Shown: piece after piece, positions 15,341-23,205 of the stretch | Layout: each line of letters opens with the position of its first letter | Numbering within the stretch: the stretch's first letter is position 1 | DNA from: Ruminococcaceae bacterium UBA3215 | GTDB taxonomy: Bacteria > Bacillota > Clostridia > Oscillospirales > Ruminococcaceae | Assembly: GCA_002363155.1 (NCBI GenBank) | Contig: DEWH01000028.1 | Location: 39,549 to 80,674, forward strand | DNA: 41,126 nucleotides | Reading direction: 5' to 3' | Made by a program: the position numbers and the translations under genes | The notes under the pieces: generated by a model | Database searches by the model: none | Seen by the model: the letters and a program-made list of their open reading frames with translations, nothing else | What the model was told of the DNA's origin: nothing

Positions 15341-15363
15341 TCATATAAAAAAGAAAAAATCAA
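15335..15363 (-). promoter_or_regulatory. Candidate sigma-A promoter for glgP
   Basis: TTGATT (15358-15363), 17-base spacer, TATAAT (15335-15340), on the minus strand. The -10 box coincides with the right outer arm of the palindromic element. If this is the promoter, transcription would begin inside the element's closing stem, which would remove about half of that stem from the RNA. Confidence 0.5.
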
Positions 15364-15399
15364 TAGAAAATGATAAAGCAGAACGAAGCTCCGCTGTTT

Positions 15400-16380
15400 T
15401 CAGCGCTCCGGCGCGGACACATCAAGTCCCAGCCCTTTAAGCATCTTTATATCGCCTTCTATGTCATTTCCGGAGGTGGTGAGCATATCGCCGGTTATTG
15501 TAGCGTTGGCGCCGGACAGGAATGCCGCAGACCCGGAATCCCGCATTATTATGCGCCCTGCCGCAAGCCGTATGTAGGCGGTGGGATCAATGAACCGGAA
15601 TATAGCCGCGGTGCGCAGGATATCCTCTTCCGTGAGAGGAGTCTCGCTTTCAAGGGGAGTTCCCTTCACCGGACGCAGCGCGTTTATCGGGATCGAACCA
15701 ATGCCAAGCTCCGCAAGCGTCAGCGCCATATCCAGCCTGTCCTCCCATGTCTCGCCCATTCCTATGATACCGCCGGAGCATACGTTCAGCCCGCATTTCT
15801 GCGCCCGTTTTATGCAGGCGATCTTGTCATCGAAGGTGTGTGTGGTGCAGATATTCGGGAAGTTCCGGCGGGAAGTCTCGATGTTGCAGTGATATGTGGT
15901 CACTCCGCTTTCCCGCAGTCTTGTGAACTGCTCCTCCGTGAGAAGTCCGTGGGACGCGCAGAGTTTTATACTGCACTCCCGGCTCATTCTGCTGTAAGCC
16001 GACACTGCTTTCTCAAAGTCCTCATCGCTTAACGTGCGCCCTGCGGTCACTATGGAGAAGCGATGCACTCCCTTGTCCGCGTTGTGGCGGCATTCGTTCA
16101 CTATACTGTCCTCGTCGAGGAACGGGTACTCGTCAATGCCGGTGTGATTATGGGCGGACTGAGCGCAGAATTTGCAGTTTTCCGGGCATCTTCCGCTTCT
16201 GCCGTTCACGATGCTGCAAAGATCGACGTGATCGCCGCAGAGGGCTTTTCTTATCCTGTCGGCATTCCTGCACAACTCGTCCGTCTCCGCTTCTGTAAGG
16301 AATGTCAGGTCATCTTCGCGTGACAGTCTGCGCCCCGCTATGATCTCTTCGGCAATTGCCGGAATATTCGTGTTTGCCAT
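15400..16380 (-). CDS. bioB: Biotin synthase
   Basis: A 326-residue radical SAM enzyme that inserts sulfur into dethiobiotin. The radical SAM cluster ligands are in CPENCKFCAQS (C65, C69, C72). Other BioB motifs include YHCNIETSRR, GGIIGMGETWEDR and NALRPVKGTPLE (normally N-x-L-x-P-x-x-G-T-P), and a Cys for the second Fe-S cluster is present in KLCASHG. Length is normal. It is last in the minus-strand run birA-bioY-bioB, 16 bases after bioY. The other biotin genes (bioA, bioD, bioF) are not in the window, so the cell may salvage dethiobiotin or carry them elsewhere. Confidence 0.95.
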   Translation of the reverse strand: MANTNIPAIAEEIIAGRRLSREDDLTFLTEAETDELCRNADRIRKALCGDHVDLCSIVNGRSGRCPENCKFCAQSAHNHTGIDEYPFLDEDSIVNECRHNADKGVHRFSIVTAGRTLSDEDFEKAVSAYSRMSRECSIKLCASHGLLTEEQFTRLRESGVTTYHCNIETSRRNFPNICTTHTFDDKIACIKRAQKCGLNVCSGGIIGMGETWEDRLDMALTLAELGIGSIPINALRPVKGTPLESETPLTEEDILRTAAIFRFIDPTAYIRLAAGRIIMRDSGSAAFLSGANATITGDMLTTSGNDIEGDIKMLKGLGLDVSAPER

Positions 16381-16396
16381 GGTCTGTTACCTGTCC

Positions 16397-16939
16397 TCAA
16401 TAACGGATAGTCTTTGCCAGCGCTTTTCTTATCGGTATAGCCATATACTGCGCCGCGCAGACGCTGAGTATATCCTTGACGGCGAACGGCAGGACAACCA
16501 GCACGATGCTCTGGATAATGTCTATCTGCGCAAGGATAGCGTACTGCACCGCACCGCAGAGATAGCAGAGAGCAAGCCCGCCGACGGAGACCGCTATGCG
16601 AAGAGGCAGGTTCTTCATCCGGAGCCCGCAGAAAAATGCCATTACTATAAAGCCGAACAGAAACCCGCCGGTAGGCCCGAAAAGGACTGCAAATCCGCCC
16701 TTCATTCCCGCAAATACCGGAAGTCCCACGGCTCCGATAAGCACATATACCGCAGTCGATACGGTTCCGGTGAACGCTCCGCCGACTGCCGCACAGAGTG
16801 CCACGCCGAATGTGTGGAGCGTGATCGGAACGTTGGTGGGCAGCGGAACTGTGACCTGTGCGGAAACGGCGATTATTGCCGCGAAAAGCGCGCACATAAC
16901 GATCCTTAATGTTTTGCTTTTTGTGTCTTTGATATCCAT
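16397..16939 (-). CDS. bioY: BioY biotin transporter substrate-binding subunit
   Basis: A 180-residue membrane protein with six hydrophobic helices, typical of BioY, the S component of biotin ECF transporters. Family features are the N-terminal ALFAAIIAVSAQVTVPLP, THTFG-like TLHTFGVALCA, GLPVFAGMKGG (here VGLPVFAGMKGGFAVL) and GPTGGFLFGF. It binds biotin in the membrane and works with a shared EcfAA'T module not encoded here, or alone at low rate. GGGAGATAAC precedes the ATG; it sits 17 bases after birA and 16 before bioB. Confidence 0.93.
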   Translation of the reverse strand: MDIKDTKSKTLRIVMCALFAAIIAVSAQVTVPLPTNVPITLHTFGVALCAAVGGAFTGTVSTAVYVLIGAVGLPVFAGMKGGFAVLFGPTGGFLFGFIVMAFFCGLRMKNLPLRIAVSVGGLALCYLCGAVQYAILAQIDIIQSIVLVVLPFAVKDILSVCAAQYMAIPIRKALAKTIRY

Positions 16940-16956
16940 GTTATCTCCCTTTCCCG

Positions 16957-17745
16957 TCAGACAGACGAGATATTTGCCTTTATATTTACCTCGCCGGAAG
17001 CGAGATAATTTACTTTTCCGTCCGAAGTGCGCACTTTGAGCCGCGCTTCGTCATCAATGCCGAGGACTTCTGCGGTGTGCAGGATACCTCCTGCTTCGTA
17101 CTCTATCGTTTTCCCGGTAAGCACCGAGCGCCGCCGGTACTCCTCCATATACCCCCTTGACGGGAGAGCGTCATAGTAAGCGAAGAAACGTTCGAGCACC
17201 TTTGCCGCAAGTACAGGCCGCACAGAAGCACCGCAGCCAAGTGTTCCGGCTTTATCCCGAAGATTCGGCGGGAACTCCGTCTCCCCGGCATTTATCCCAA
17301 TGCCAAGCACCGCATACCGCAGCGAACCGTCCGCCGCAAGCGAGGATTCGGTGAGTATTCCGCAGACCTTTCTGCCGCTGACGTAGATGTCGTTCACCCA
17401 CTTTATCCCTGCGGTCTTGTCGGTTATGCTCTCAACAGCTTCCGCGGCTGAAACGGCGGCTGCCGTTGTTATGGCGAGCGCGTCAGCAGTATCAAGGCTC
17501 GGGCGCAGCAGCACGCTCATATAAAGCCCGGAATCTCCGGGAGAGTAGAAGCTTCTGCCAAGTCTCCCCTTTCCTGCGGTCTGCGCTCCGGCGATCACTG
17601 CCGTACCTTCCTCCGCGCCCTTTTCCGCCAGCGCCCTGACATCGTCGTTGGTGGAGCCGGTGACGGCTGCCGTGCGGATATCGAGCCTTTCCGGCATACC
17701 CGGCGAAAGTGCGCTGTAAACATCGCCGGCGATAAACATACTCAT
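16957..17745 (-). CDS. birA: Biotin--protein ligase, no DNA-binding domain
   Basis: A 262-residue ligase that makes biotinyl-AMP and attaches biotin to a carrier Lys. Motifs: STNDDVRALA, the biotinyl-AMP loop GKGRLGRSF (normally GRGRRGR), KWVNDIYVSGRKVCGIL and LGIGINAG. The C-terminal small barrel (GKTIEYEAGG ... VNYLASGEVNIK) is present. It lacks the N-terminal winged helix of E. coli BirA, so it is a group I enzyme and not expected to repress the operon. Its ATG overlaps the stop of the transglutaminase gene (ATGA), implying translational coupling to an apparently unrelated gene. Confidence 0.93.
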   Translation of the reverse strand: MSMFIAGDVYSALSPGMPERLDIRTAAVTGSTNDDVRALAEKGAEEGTAVIAGAQTAGKGRLGRSFYSPGDSGLYMSVLLRPSLDTADALAITTAAAVSAAEAVESITDKTAGIKWVNDIYVSGRKVCGILTESSLAADGSLRYAVLGIGINAGETEFPPNLRDKAGTLGCGASVRPVLAAKVLERFFAYYDALPSRGYMEEYRRRSVLTGKTIEYEAGGILHTAEVLGIDDEARLKVRTSDGKVNYLASGEVNIKANISSV

Positions 17746-19877
17746 TTCTTTCTGCGTTTCCTTTCCTCTTTTAGCTTTGCTTTATATGCAGCGGCAAATT
17801 CCGTGTAAACGGCAGAACAATCCGCTTTCTCATCGCCCTTTCCGCCATAGACGGAGCTTTCGTACTCTTCCACGAAGCCGTCAATATCCGTGCCGAACAG
17901 TTCCCTGCTCTTTACGGCGGTATCCGTGGGAGTCATGGTGTTTTCGCTGCTGCCGGTATAGCGGTTTATCATCGAGTTGATCTTGTTATAGACAGCCGAC
18001 TTCTGCGCCGCGCCGCGCATAGCCTTCATTCTGCGGACAAATTTCGCTTCCCTTACGCGCGGACGCATAAATGTTACGATGACCGCAACGATCACAATAA
18101 GGGCTGCGGCAGCTCCGACGATAATGAATGTCATATCGAAGTACCCGCTGTCAACGGTGCTGCTGGTGGGGTCGAAGTTCGTCCAGCCGTAACCGTCGAT
18201 CCATACCTGTGTGAATGCGTGGGAGTCTCCGGTAGTAACATACCAGTAACCTCCGTTCGACTCGTTCCGCTGGATCAGGAATCCCTCGCAGTACCTTGCC
18301 GTCATGCCGAGTTCCCTGCACATCAGCGTCATCGCCGTTGCGTAGGGTATGCAGGTGCCGCGCTTGGTGTTGAAGATGAAGTTGTCCGGGGAGGGGTCAT
18401 TGGTCGTGAAGTTGAGGTCGTAGATATAGTCTCCCTTGCGGAAGAAATCGACGATCGCGGAAGCCTTCTCATAGTCGGTTTCGGCACCCGCGGTTATCTC
18501 CTCGGCAAGAGCCTTGACCCTCAGTCTTGCATCGGGCGACGAGAAGCAGGCATTCCTCGTTTTCTCCGAAAGAAGCACGTCATTGTACTTCACCGCCTGC
18601 TCCTTTGCACGGAGATAGGACTGTGAAGCCGAGCCGGAAGCGGAAAGCTCTTCCGCAAGCTCGTCGGTAAACATCTCCGAAAAGGCTTTGTCGTATTCGT
18701 ACTCCGCCCATGAGAGCTGATAGGAAGTCGCGGTGGTATTTGTCTTGTTAAGAAAATACTCGTCATTCTCCGTGCGGTAGATCTTTTCGTCGGAATTGTA
18801 AAGGGAGATATCCTGTAAGTTTTCCGGCGTATAAAGCGCTCTTATCTGACCGGAGACCGGACGCACCCAGCATCTGAACTCTGCCGGTCCCTCTCCGTCA
18901 TATCCCGCTTCTTTGTAAAGGGCTGAGGGATCTTCAAATTCGATGAACTTTTTCCAGTTGTTTGTACCGTCATTCGGATTGCCGTAGTATCCCCATGTGT
19001 TGTCGGAAACGCTGTACAGATTGAAGCACTGGCGCTTCACTATATGCGGGTTTGCGCCGTAGAAATAGAATACAACGGTGTCGTCCGATGACGAAGAGGT
19101 TGACGAGCTCTCGCTGAAATCGTCAAAATTCGCGTTTTCCGCCGCGCTTATGGTAACGCCGGTAACAAATTCGTCGAACTGCTCTCTGAACGGCGCAAAC
19201 TCAAGCTTCGGCAGGAATGACGCAAGTATCGTGACCGCAAGAACGAAAGCAAGGGAGGATAATGCGGTACCTCGGCTGAGGGAAGATGTTATCTGCTCCC
19301 CGCCGGCATTCGAGCCCCCTGTTTTTCCGGCATTTCCTGTCATTATGAAGAAAAACAGCGTCATCAGTATCACAGGGTATATTACCGGTATCGCAGTAAA
19401 AGTCTTTGCAAAAAGACAGAAAGGACACAGGCATATCAGGAACAGGAAAAGCTTCCTGTACCGCACTCTTGTGAAGTAGTAAAGGCAGGAGATCAGTATA
19501 AACCCGATCAGTATCACCATTGCAAAAGTGCTTCCGTAATGCACCTGTGTGAACCGAGACGGTTCAAGCACCCATGATGACAGCTCCGCTATATTCCGGA
19601 AATCCACCAGCCGCAGCGCAAGCGTGTCGGAGACTATTAGCATGATAACCACAACTATCGTGGTGAGCCATGTCTTCCCGACTTTGCGCATCAGCTCATA
19701 TACCGCGAAGATAAGCAGCGAGTACAGCAGCGAGACTGCCGTAAAAAGCAGCACTGCCTGACCCGAACCTGCGGAGTAGATATATGACGCCGCGCTCATT
19801 ACCGCCGTGCTCAGCAGTACGGGTACGGTGTTTTCCGCCCAGAACGGCGGAAGCGTAAAGGATCTTGATTTGCTCAT
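17742..19877 (-). CDS. Membrane transglutaminase-like protein (TgpA-like)
   Basis: This encodes 711 residues. An N-terminal membrane block of about six helices (residues 15-190) precedes a long extracellular region. A transglutaminase core there has the Cys-His-Asp triad: RGTCIPYAT (C509), DSHAFTQVW (H553), FDPT (D569). A C-terminal helix (about 585-610) and a basic cytosolic tail follow. This is the DUF3488/transglutaminase layout that goes with MoxR and DUF58 genes in many bacteria; the substrate is unknown, probably an envelope protein. I chose ATG 19877 (MSKSRSFTL), preceded by AGGTGAT, because the longer frame overlaps the DUF58 gene. Genes overlap or nearly touch on both sides, so it belongs to the moxR operon. 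Confidence 0.88.
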   Translation of the reverse strand: MSKSRSFTLPPFWAENTVPVLLSTAVMSAASYIYSAGSGQAVLLFTAVSLLYSLLIFAVYELMRKVGKTWLTTIVVVIMLIVSDTLALRLVDFRNIAELSSWVLEPSRFTQVHYGSTFAMVILIGFILISCLYYFTRVRYRKLFLFLICLCPFCLFAKTFTAIPVIYPVILMTLFFFIMTGNAGKTGGSNAGGEQITSSLSRGTALSSLAFVLAVTILASFLPKLEFAPFREQFDEFVTGVTISAAENANFDDFSESSSTSSSSDDTVVFYFYGANPHIVKRQCFNLYSVSDNTWGYYGNPNDGTNNWKKFIEFEDPSALYKEAGYDGEGPAEFRCWVRPVSGQIRALYTPENLQDISLYNSDEKIYRTENDEYFLNKTNTTATSYQLSWAEYEYDKAFSEMFTDELAEELSASGSASQSYLRAKEQAVKYNDVLLSEKTRNACFSSPDARLRVKALAEEITAGAETDYEKASAIVDFFRKGDYIYDLNFTTNDPSPDNFIFNTKRGTCIPYATAMTLMCRELGMTARYCEGFLIQRNESNGGYWYVTTGDSHAFTQVWIDGYGWTNFDPTSSTVDSGYFDMTFIIVGAAAALIVIVAVIVTFMRPRVREAKFVRRMKAMRGAAQKSAVYNKINSMINRYTGSSENTMTPTDTAVKSRELFGTDIDGFVEEYESSVYGGKGDEKADCSAVYTEFAAAYKAKLKEERKRRKK

Positions 19878-19887
19878 ATATGTAATA

Positions 19888-21033
19888 TCACCTGATAAAG
19901 CGGATATCGTCTTCGTCTCTCGTGATCGTCCAGATGTTCTCGGCAGGCACCTCGCATCTCGGAGCAGCTGCGCACCGACCGTCAAATCCGGAAACGGCAG
20001 CGGCTATGTGAGCGTCGCAGCGCGCCGTGAATATCACCGTATGTCCGCTGTCCAATTCGGGAAGCCTTCCAACCTCGTCCTCCGAGAACTCGAAATCCGT
20101 AAGGCGGTAGCGTATATCCGAAACATCGGACGGTGTAACGACGGGTATCGTCTCCCAATGGCTGCCGAAGCGTATTTTAAGACCGGAGGGCAGCTCGGTC
20201 TTTGCGAACTGCATCATCAGCGCAAGCATTCCCTCGACTGCAAGCTGTTCCTCCCGTCTTGCGGCAATTCTGTCCGATGCCTTCGAGCCTGCCTTATCCA
20301 GCAGGAACGTCTGTTCCGCGCCGGAAGAGCCTTCGAGCCTGCGCACATAGAACTCCCCTCTCTTCGCGGAGAGCTTCCAGTTTATCAGCTTTAAGCTGTC
20401 GCCCGGCTCATACTTTCTGTGCTCGTAGCCGGGCGCGCCGTTTACCGCAAAAAGCGACTGGGTGGTCTCCTCGCTGTCGTCGAATGCCGCGGCATCGGTA
20501 AGGCTGCGCGCAAGCCCCTCCCGCCTGTCAACTTCGGGGATATCCGGATAGATCTTTATCTCCGCATTGGCTTTCGGGACGGTGATGCGGAAACTGCACA
20601 GACCGAGAAAGTCCGTGAGCACTATCGTACTGATGCCTATTCTGCCCTTGCCGAAGAACTCTGCCTTGTAATCCGCGGCAAGCTCCATGCTGCTGTGTCC
20701 GAATACCGCCGCGCGTATCTTCTGCGGCGAGGAAGTGGTGAAATGATAGCTGGAAAAAAGCTCCGCAGACACAAAAGAAGACGGCAGAAATCCGGAGTTT
20801 TCAAGCACCAGCTTTACCGACGCGATCTCGCCGCGGTTAAGTATATCGGCGCTTATCTGTATCCGCGCAGTGAGCTTCCGCTTCGTGTAAACGCACAGCA
20901 GAAGCGATATCACCGCCGCCGATACAAGCGCGAATATAAGATAGCTGCCGCCCGGCGCTTCAAGGAAAAGCGTATAGAGGACGGCAAGCGCAATGAGCAG
21001 CAGATATGTGATTATTGAACGTATATTGACCAT
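19888..21033 (-). CDS. DUF58 domain protein
   Basis: A 381-residue protein with two N-terminal membrane helices (about 8-46), a beta-rich section and the DUF58 signature REYxPGD-like YEPGDSLKLINWKLSAKRGEFYVRR. The segment TFLLDK after it resembles the start of a von Willebrand A-like fold. DUF58 proteins accompany MoxR ATPases and may be metal-dependent adhesion-type folds whose assembly MoxR promotes. It begins four bases after moxR ends and stops ten bases before the transglutaminase start. Confidence 0.88.
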   Translation of the reverse strand: MVNIRSIITYLLLIALAVLYTLFLEAPGGSYLIFALVSAAVISLLLCVYTKRKLTARIQISADILNRGEIASVKLVLENSGFLPSSFVSAELFSSYHFTTSSPQKIRAAVFGHSSMELAADYKAEFFGKGRIGISTIVLTDFLGLCSFRITVPKANAEIKIYPDIPEVDRREGLARSLTDAAAFDDSEETTQSLFAVNGAPGYEHRKYEPGDSLKLINWKLSAKRGEFYVRRLEGSSGAEQTFLLDKAGSKASDRIAARREEQLAVEGMLALMMQFAKTELPSGLKIRFGSHWETIPVVTPSDVSDIRYRLTDFEFSEDEVGRLPELDSGHTVIFTARCDAHIAAAVSGFDGRCAAAPRCEVPAENIWTITRDEDDIRFIR

Positions 21034-21037
21034 TTTC

Positions 21038-21961
21038 TTATTCCGTGGGTACGGGAGTGTTTTCGAGAATGTATCTCATCGCGGCAACGGATATGCCGAA
21101 TGTGGATTTGCCTTTAGGTGAGAGCATAAGCCTGTGCGCGAGCACCTCGCAGGCGATATCGCGGACATCTTCCGGGACTGCGTAATCTCTGCCGTTGATG
21201 AGTGCAAGGGACTTTGCCGCGGAATAAAGCGCAAGGCTTCCGCGGGGACTTGCGCCGAGCAGCGTGTATTCGCTCTCTCTTGTGGCGGTGACGATGCCGA
21301 TTATGTAGCGCTTCACGCTGTCATTCACCCGTACCGCTTCCGCCTGTCTGCGCAGTTCCATGACATCATCAAGCGTCATTACCGGCTCAAGCTTCACGGC
21401 TTTTCCGTAATTTCCGCCGAGGAGCTGCATCTCCTCGCCCGGATCCGGGTAGCCTATGGAGATCTTCATCATGAATCTGTCCATCTGCGCTTCCGGCAGG
21501 TGGTAGGTACCGTATGTCTCCACCGGGTTCTGTGTTGCGAGAGCCATGAACGGCACAGGAAGCTTATGTGTGATGCCGTCCGCGCTTATCTGAAGTTCCT
21601 CCATTATCTCAAGAAGCGCAGACTGGGCTTTCGGGGAGGCACGGTTTATCTCGTCCGCCAGCAGGAAGTTGCACATAGCGGCGCCGGGGCGGAATTCCGA
21701 TTCGCCGGTCTTCGGATTTATCATCGTGAATCCGGTGATGTCGGAAGGCATAAGATCGGGGGTGAACTGGATACGGCTGCATGAGCCGCTCACGCTCTCG
21801 GAGAGGGCAGTCACAAGCCTCGTCTTTCCCACGCCGGGAACGTCCTCGATAAGAACATGACCGCCGGAAAGAAGCGCGGCAGTGAGTTTCAGTATAACGT
21901 CGCGCTTGCCGATTATTGATCTTTCGATATTGTCGGTAAGCAGCTTTATCTTTTCATTCAT
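21038..21961 (-). CDS. MoxR-family AAA+ ATPase
   Basis: A 307-residue cytosolic ATPase. Walker A is VPGVGKTRL (41-49), Walker B LLADEINRA (100-108), sensor 1 ATQNP, arginine-finger region PEAQMDRFMM and sensor 2 GASPRGSLAL. This sequence set is diagnostic for MoxR. MoxR proteins are thought to act as chaperones for the DUF58/VWA partner encoded next to them. The ATG overlaps the end of the CBS gene by eight bases, and AAAGGAAAAA lies in that gene. Confidence 0.93.
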   Translation of the reverse strand: MNEKIKLLTDNIERSIIGKRDVILKLTAALLSGGHVLIEDVPGVGKTRLVTALSESVSGSCSRIQFTPDLMPSDITGFTMINPKTGESEFRPGAAMCNFLLADEINRASPKAQSALLEIMEELQISADGITHKLPVPFMALATQNPVETYGTYHLPEAQMDRFMMKISIGYPDPGEEMQLLGGNYGKAVKLEPVMTLDDVMELRRQAEAVRVNDSVKRYIIGIVTATRESEYTLLGASPRGSLALYSAAKSLALINGRDYAVPEDVRDIACEVLAHRLMLSPKGKSTFGISVAAMRYILENTPVPTE

Positions 21962-22373
21962 CTGTGTTTTTCCTTTCCGCCTGTTCTTTCTCGTAGAAGT
22001 ATTTGATTATGTCATGCCGGGTGACTATTCCTATGAACTTTCCGCGGTCATCGGTCACGGGAACGAAGTTCTGCTCCATTATAAGATACAGCAGCTCGTC
22101 CATATCCGCGCTTACAGTCACAGCCTTGTCACGCTTTGAGCGGATTATCTCCGACAGCGGCATCTTTTCCAGCGAACGCAGCGACCCGTTCTCACACATT
22201 GCCCAGAGGAAGTCGCCCTCGCTCACGGTCCCTGCATACTCGCCGGAATCCGTTACCGCCGGGATAGCTGTATAGCCGTGTACCCGCATCTTTTCAAGCC
22301 CCTGCCGCACCGTTGCGTCGGAGCTTATGTATGTTATCTCGTCTTTCGGACGAAGAAGAAACAGCAGATTCAT
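21954..22373 (-). CDS. CBS-pair domain protein
   Basis: This encodes 139 residues, almost entirely two CBS motifs: EITYISSDATVRQGLEKMRVHGYTAIPAV with GTVSEGDFLWAM, and KAVTVSADMDELLYLIMEQNFVPVTD with GIVTRHDIIKYF. CBS pairs bind adenine nucleotides and regulate partner proteins. With no other domain it is probably a stand-alone regulator or acetoin-utilisation-type CBS protein. GGAGGCATGG precedes the ATG. It overlaps moxR by eight bases and follows the reductase gene by 32, so it is the second gene of the long operon. Confidence 0.88.
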   Translation of the reverse strand: MNLLFLLRPKDEITYISSDATVRQGLEKMRVHGYTAIPAVTDSGEYAGTVSEGDFLWAMCENGSLRSLEKMPLSEIIRSKRDKAVTVSADMDELLYLIMEQNFVPVTDDRGKFIGIVTRHDIIKYFYEKEQAERKNTDE

Positions 22374-22405
22374 TCCATGCCTCCGCAGATAGTGATAAGC
22401 CGTTA

Positions 22406-23008
22406 TCAGAGTCCGGCTTTCTGGATTATCTCATCAGTCCTGCGGACAGCTTCCGCTTCCGCGTTTTTCATTATGCCTTCGATATCCGCGCCGGCGATAT
22501 CCAGCCCCTCGGCGCTGACGAGCATAACGTTTTCGATGCCGTACAGCGACTTTGCGAGCCACCTGACATATCCGTAGCCGAAGATGTGACCGTCTTTCCC
22601 GATATTTCCGCCGGAGGTCGTCACATAGATGAGCGCCTTTGCCTTGCAGAGGGTTTCTACCGCACCCTGGGGGCTGTACCGGAATGTTATGCCGACAACG
22701 TTTATCTGTTCGATGTATGATTTGAGGGCAGCGGGGAACGACATATCCCAGAACGGTGCCGCTATCACGATAACATCGGCCTCGGCGAATGTCTTTGCGT
22801 ATCTGAAAAGCGGGTTGGAGAAATCCTTGTGTGCTGCCGCGCTGTCCCTGCTCTCCAGGAAGAACTCAGTCGCCTGGGGAAAGATATATTCGTAGATCTT
22901 CTCCTCGTTCACAGTTCCGCCGAGCTTTTTCAGAACACAGTCTGCAAGTCTCTTTGTGCGCGATCCTCTGCGAGGAGCCGCATTGATAAAAAGGATATTG
23001 TTCCGCAT
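22406..23008 (-). CDS. Flavodoxin-fold NAD(P)H reductase (azoreductase-like)
   Basis: A 200-residue protein of the FMN-dependent NADH-azoreductase / NAD(P)H quinone reductase family. It has the phosphate-binding loop NAAPRRGSRTKRLAD, the strand-loop ADVIVIAAPFWDMSFPAALKSYIEQI and the FMN-contacting VTTSGGNIG. Such enzymes reduce quinones and azo compounds using FMN. GGAGG precedes the ATG. A perfect consensus promoter lies about 50 bases upstream; because the next seven minus-strand genes are tightly spaced, this gene may head the whole run down to bioB. Confidence 0.88.
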   Translation of the reverse strand: MRNNILFINAAPRRGSRTKRLADCVLKKLGGTVNEEKIYEYIFPQATEFFLESRDSAAAHKDFSNPLFRYAKTFAEADVIVIAAPFWDMSFPAALKSYIEQINVVGITFRYSPQGAVETLCKAKALIYVTTSGGNIGKDGHIFGYGYVRWLAKSLYGIENVMLVSAEGLDIAGADIEGIMKNAEAEAVRRTDEIIQKAGL

Positions 23009-23058
23009 TGCTGTCTGCCTCCTTTGACACGATAATGTGGTAATGGTTTGTACCTTAC

Positions 23059-23087
23059 ATTATACAATATCCCGGCGCTGTTGTCAA
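23059..23087 (-). promoter_or_regulatory. Consensus sigma-A promoter for the azoR-to-bioB run
   Basis: On the minus strand TTGACA (23082-23087), 17-base spacer, TATAAT (23059-23064): a full match to consensus. Confidence 0.85.
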
Positions 23088-23127
23088 GGCTGTGACAATA
23101 TCCCGCAAAAGTACCGCATCAGAAGTA

Positions 23128-23157
23128 TTGACTTTTCCTGCTCAGATACGGTATAAT
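23128..23157 (+). promoter_or_regulatory. Sigma-A promoter for the GH13 gene
   Basis: TTGACT (23128-23133), 18-base spacer, TATAAT (23152-23157). A short inverted repeat GCGGGA-gatctt-TCCCGC (23164-23181) follows at the expected start of transcription and may be an operator or leader hairpin. Confidence 0.72.
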
Positions 23158-23205
23158 GGAAGTGCGGGAGATCTTTCCCGCCAAAGGTTTAAGGAGGACA
23201 GACAA

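Noticed and set aside
16957..17745. BirA as biotin repressor of this operon
   Set aside because: The protein begins directly at the catalytic domain and lacks a helix-turn-helix; no BirA operator palindrome is visible.
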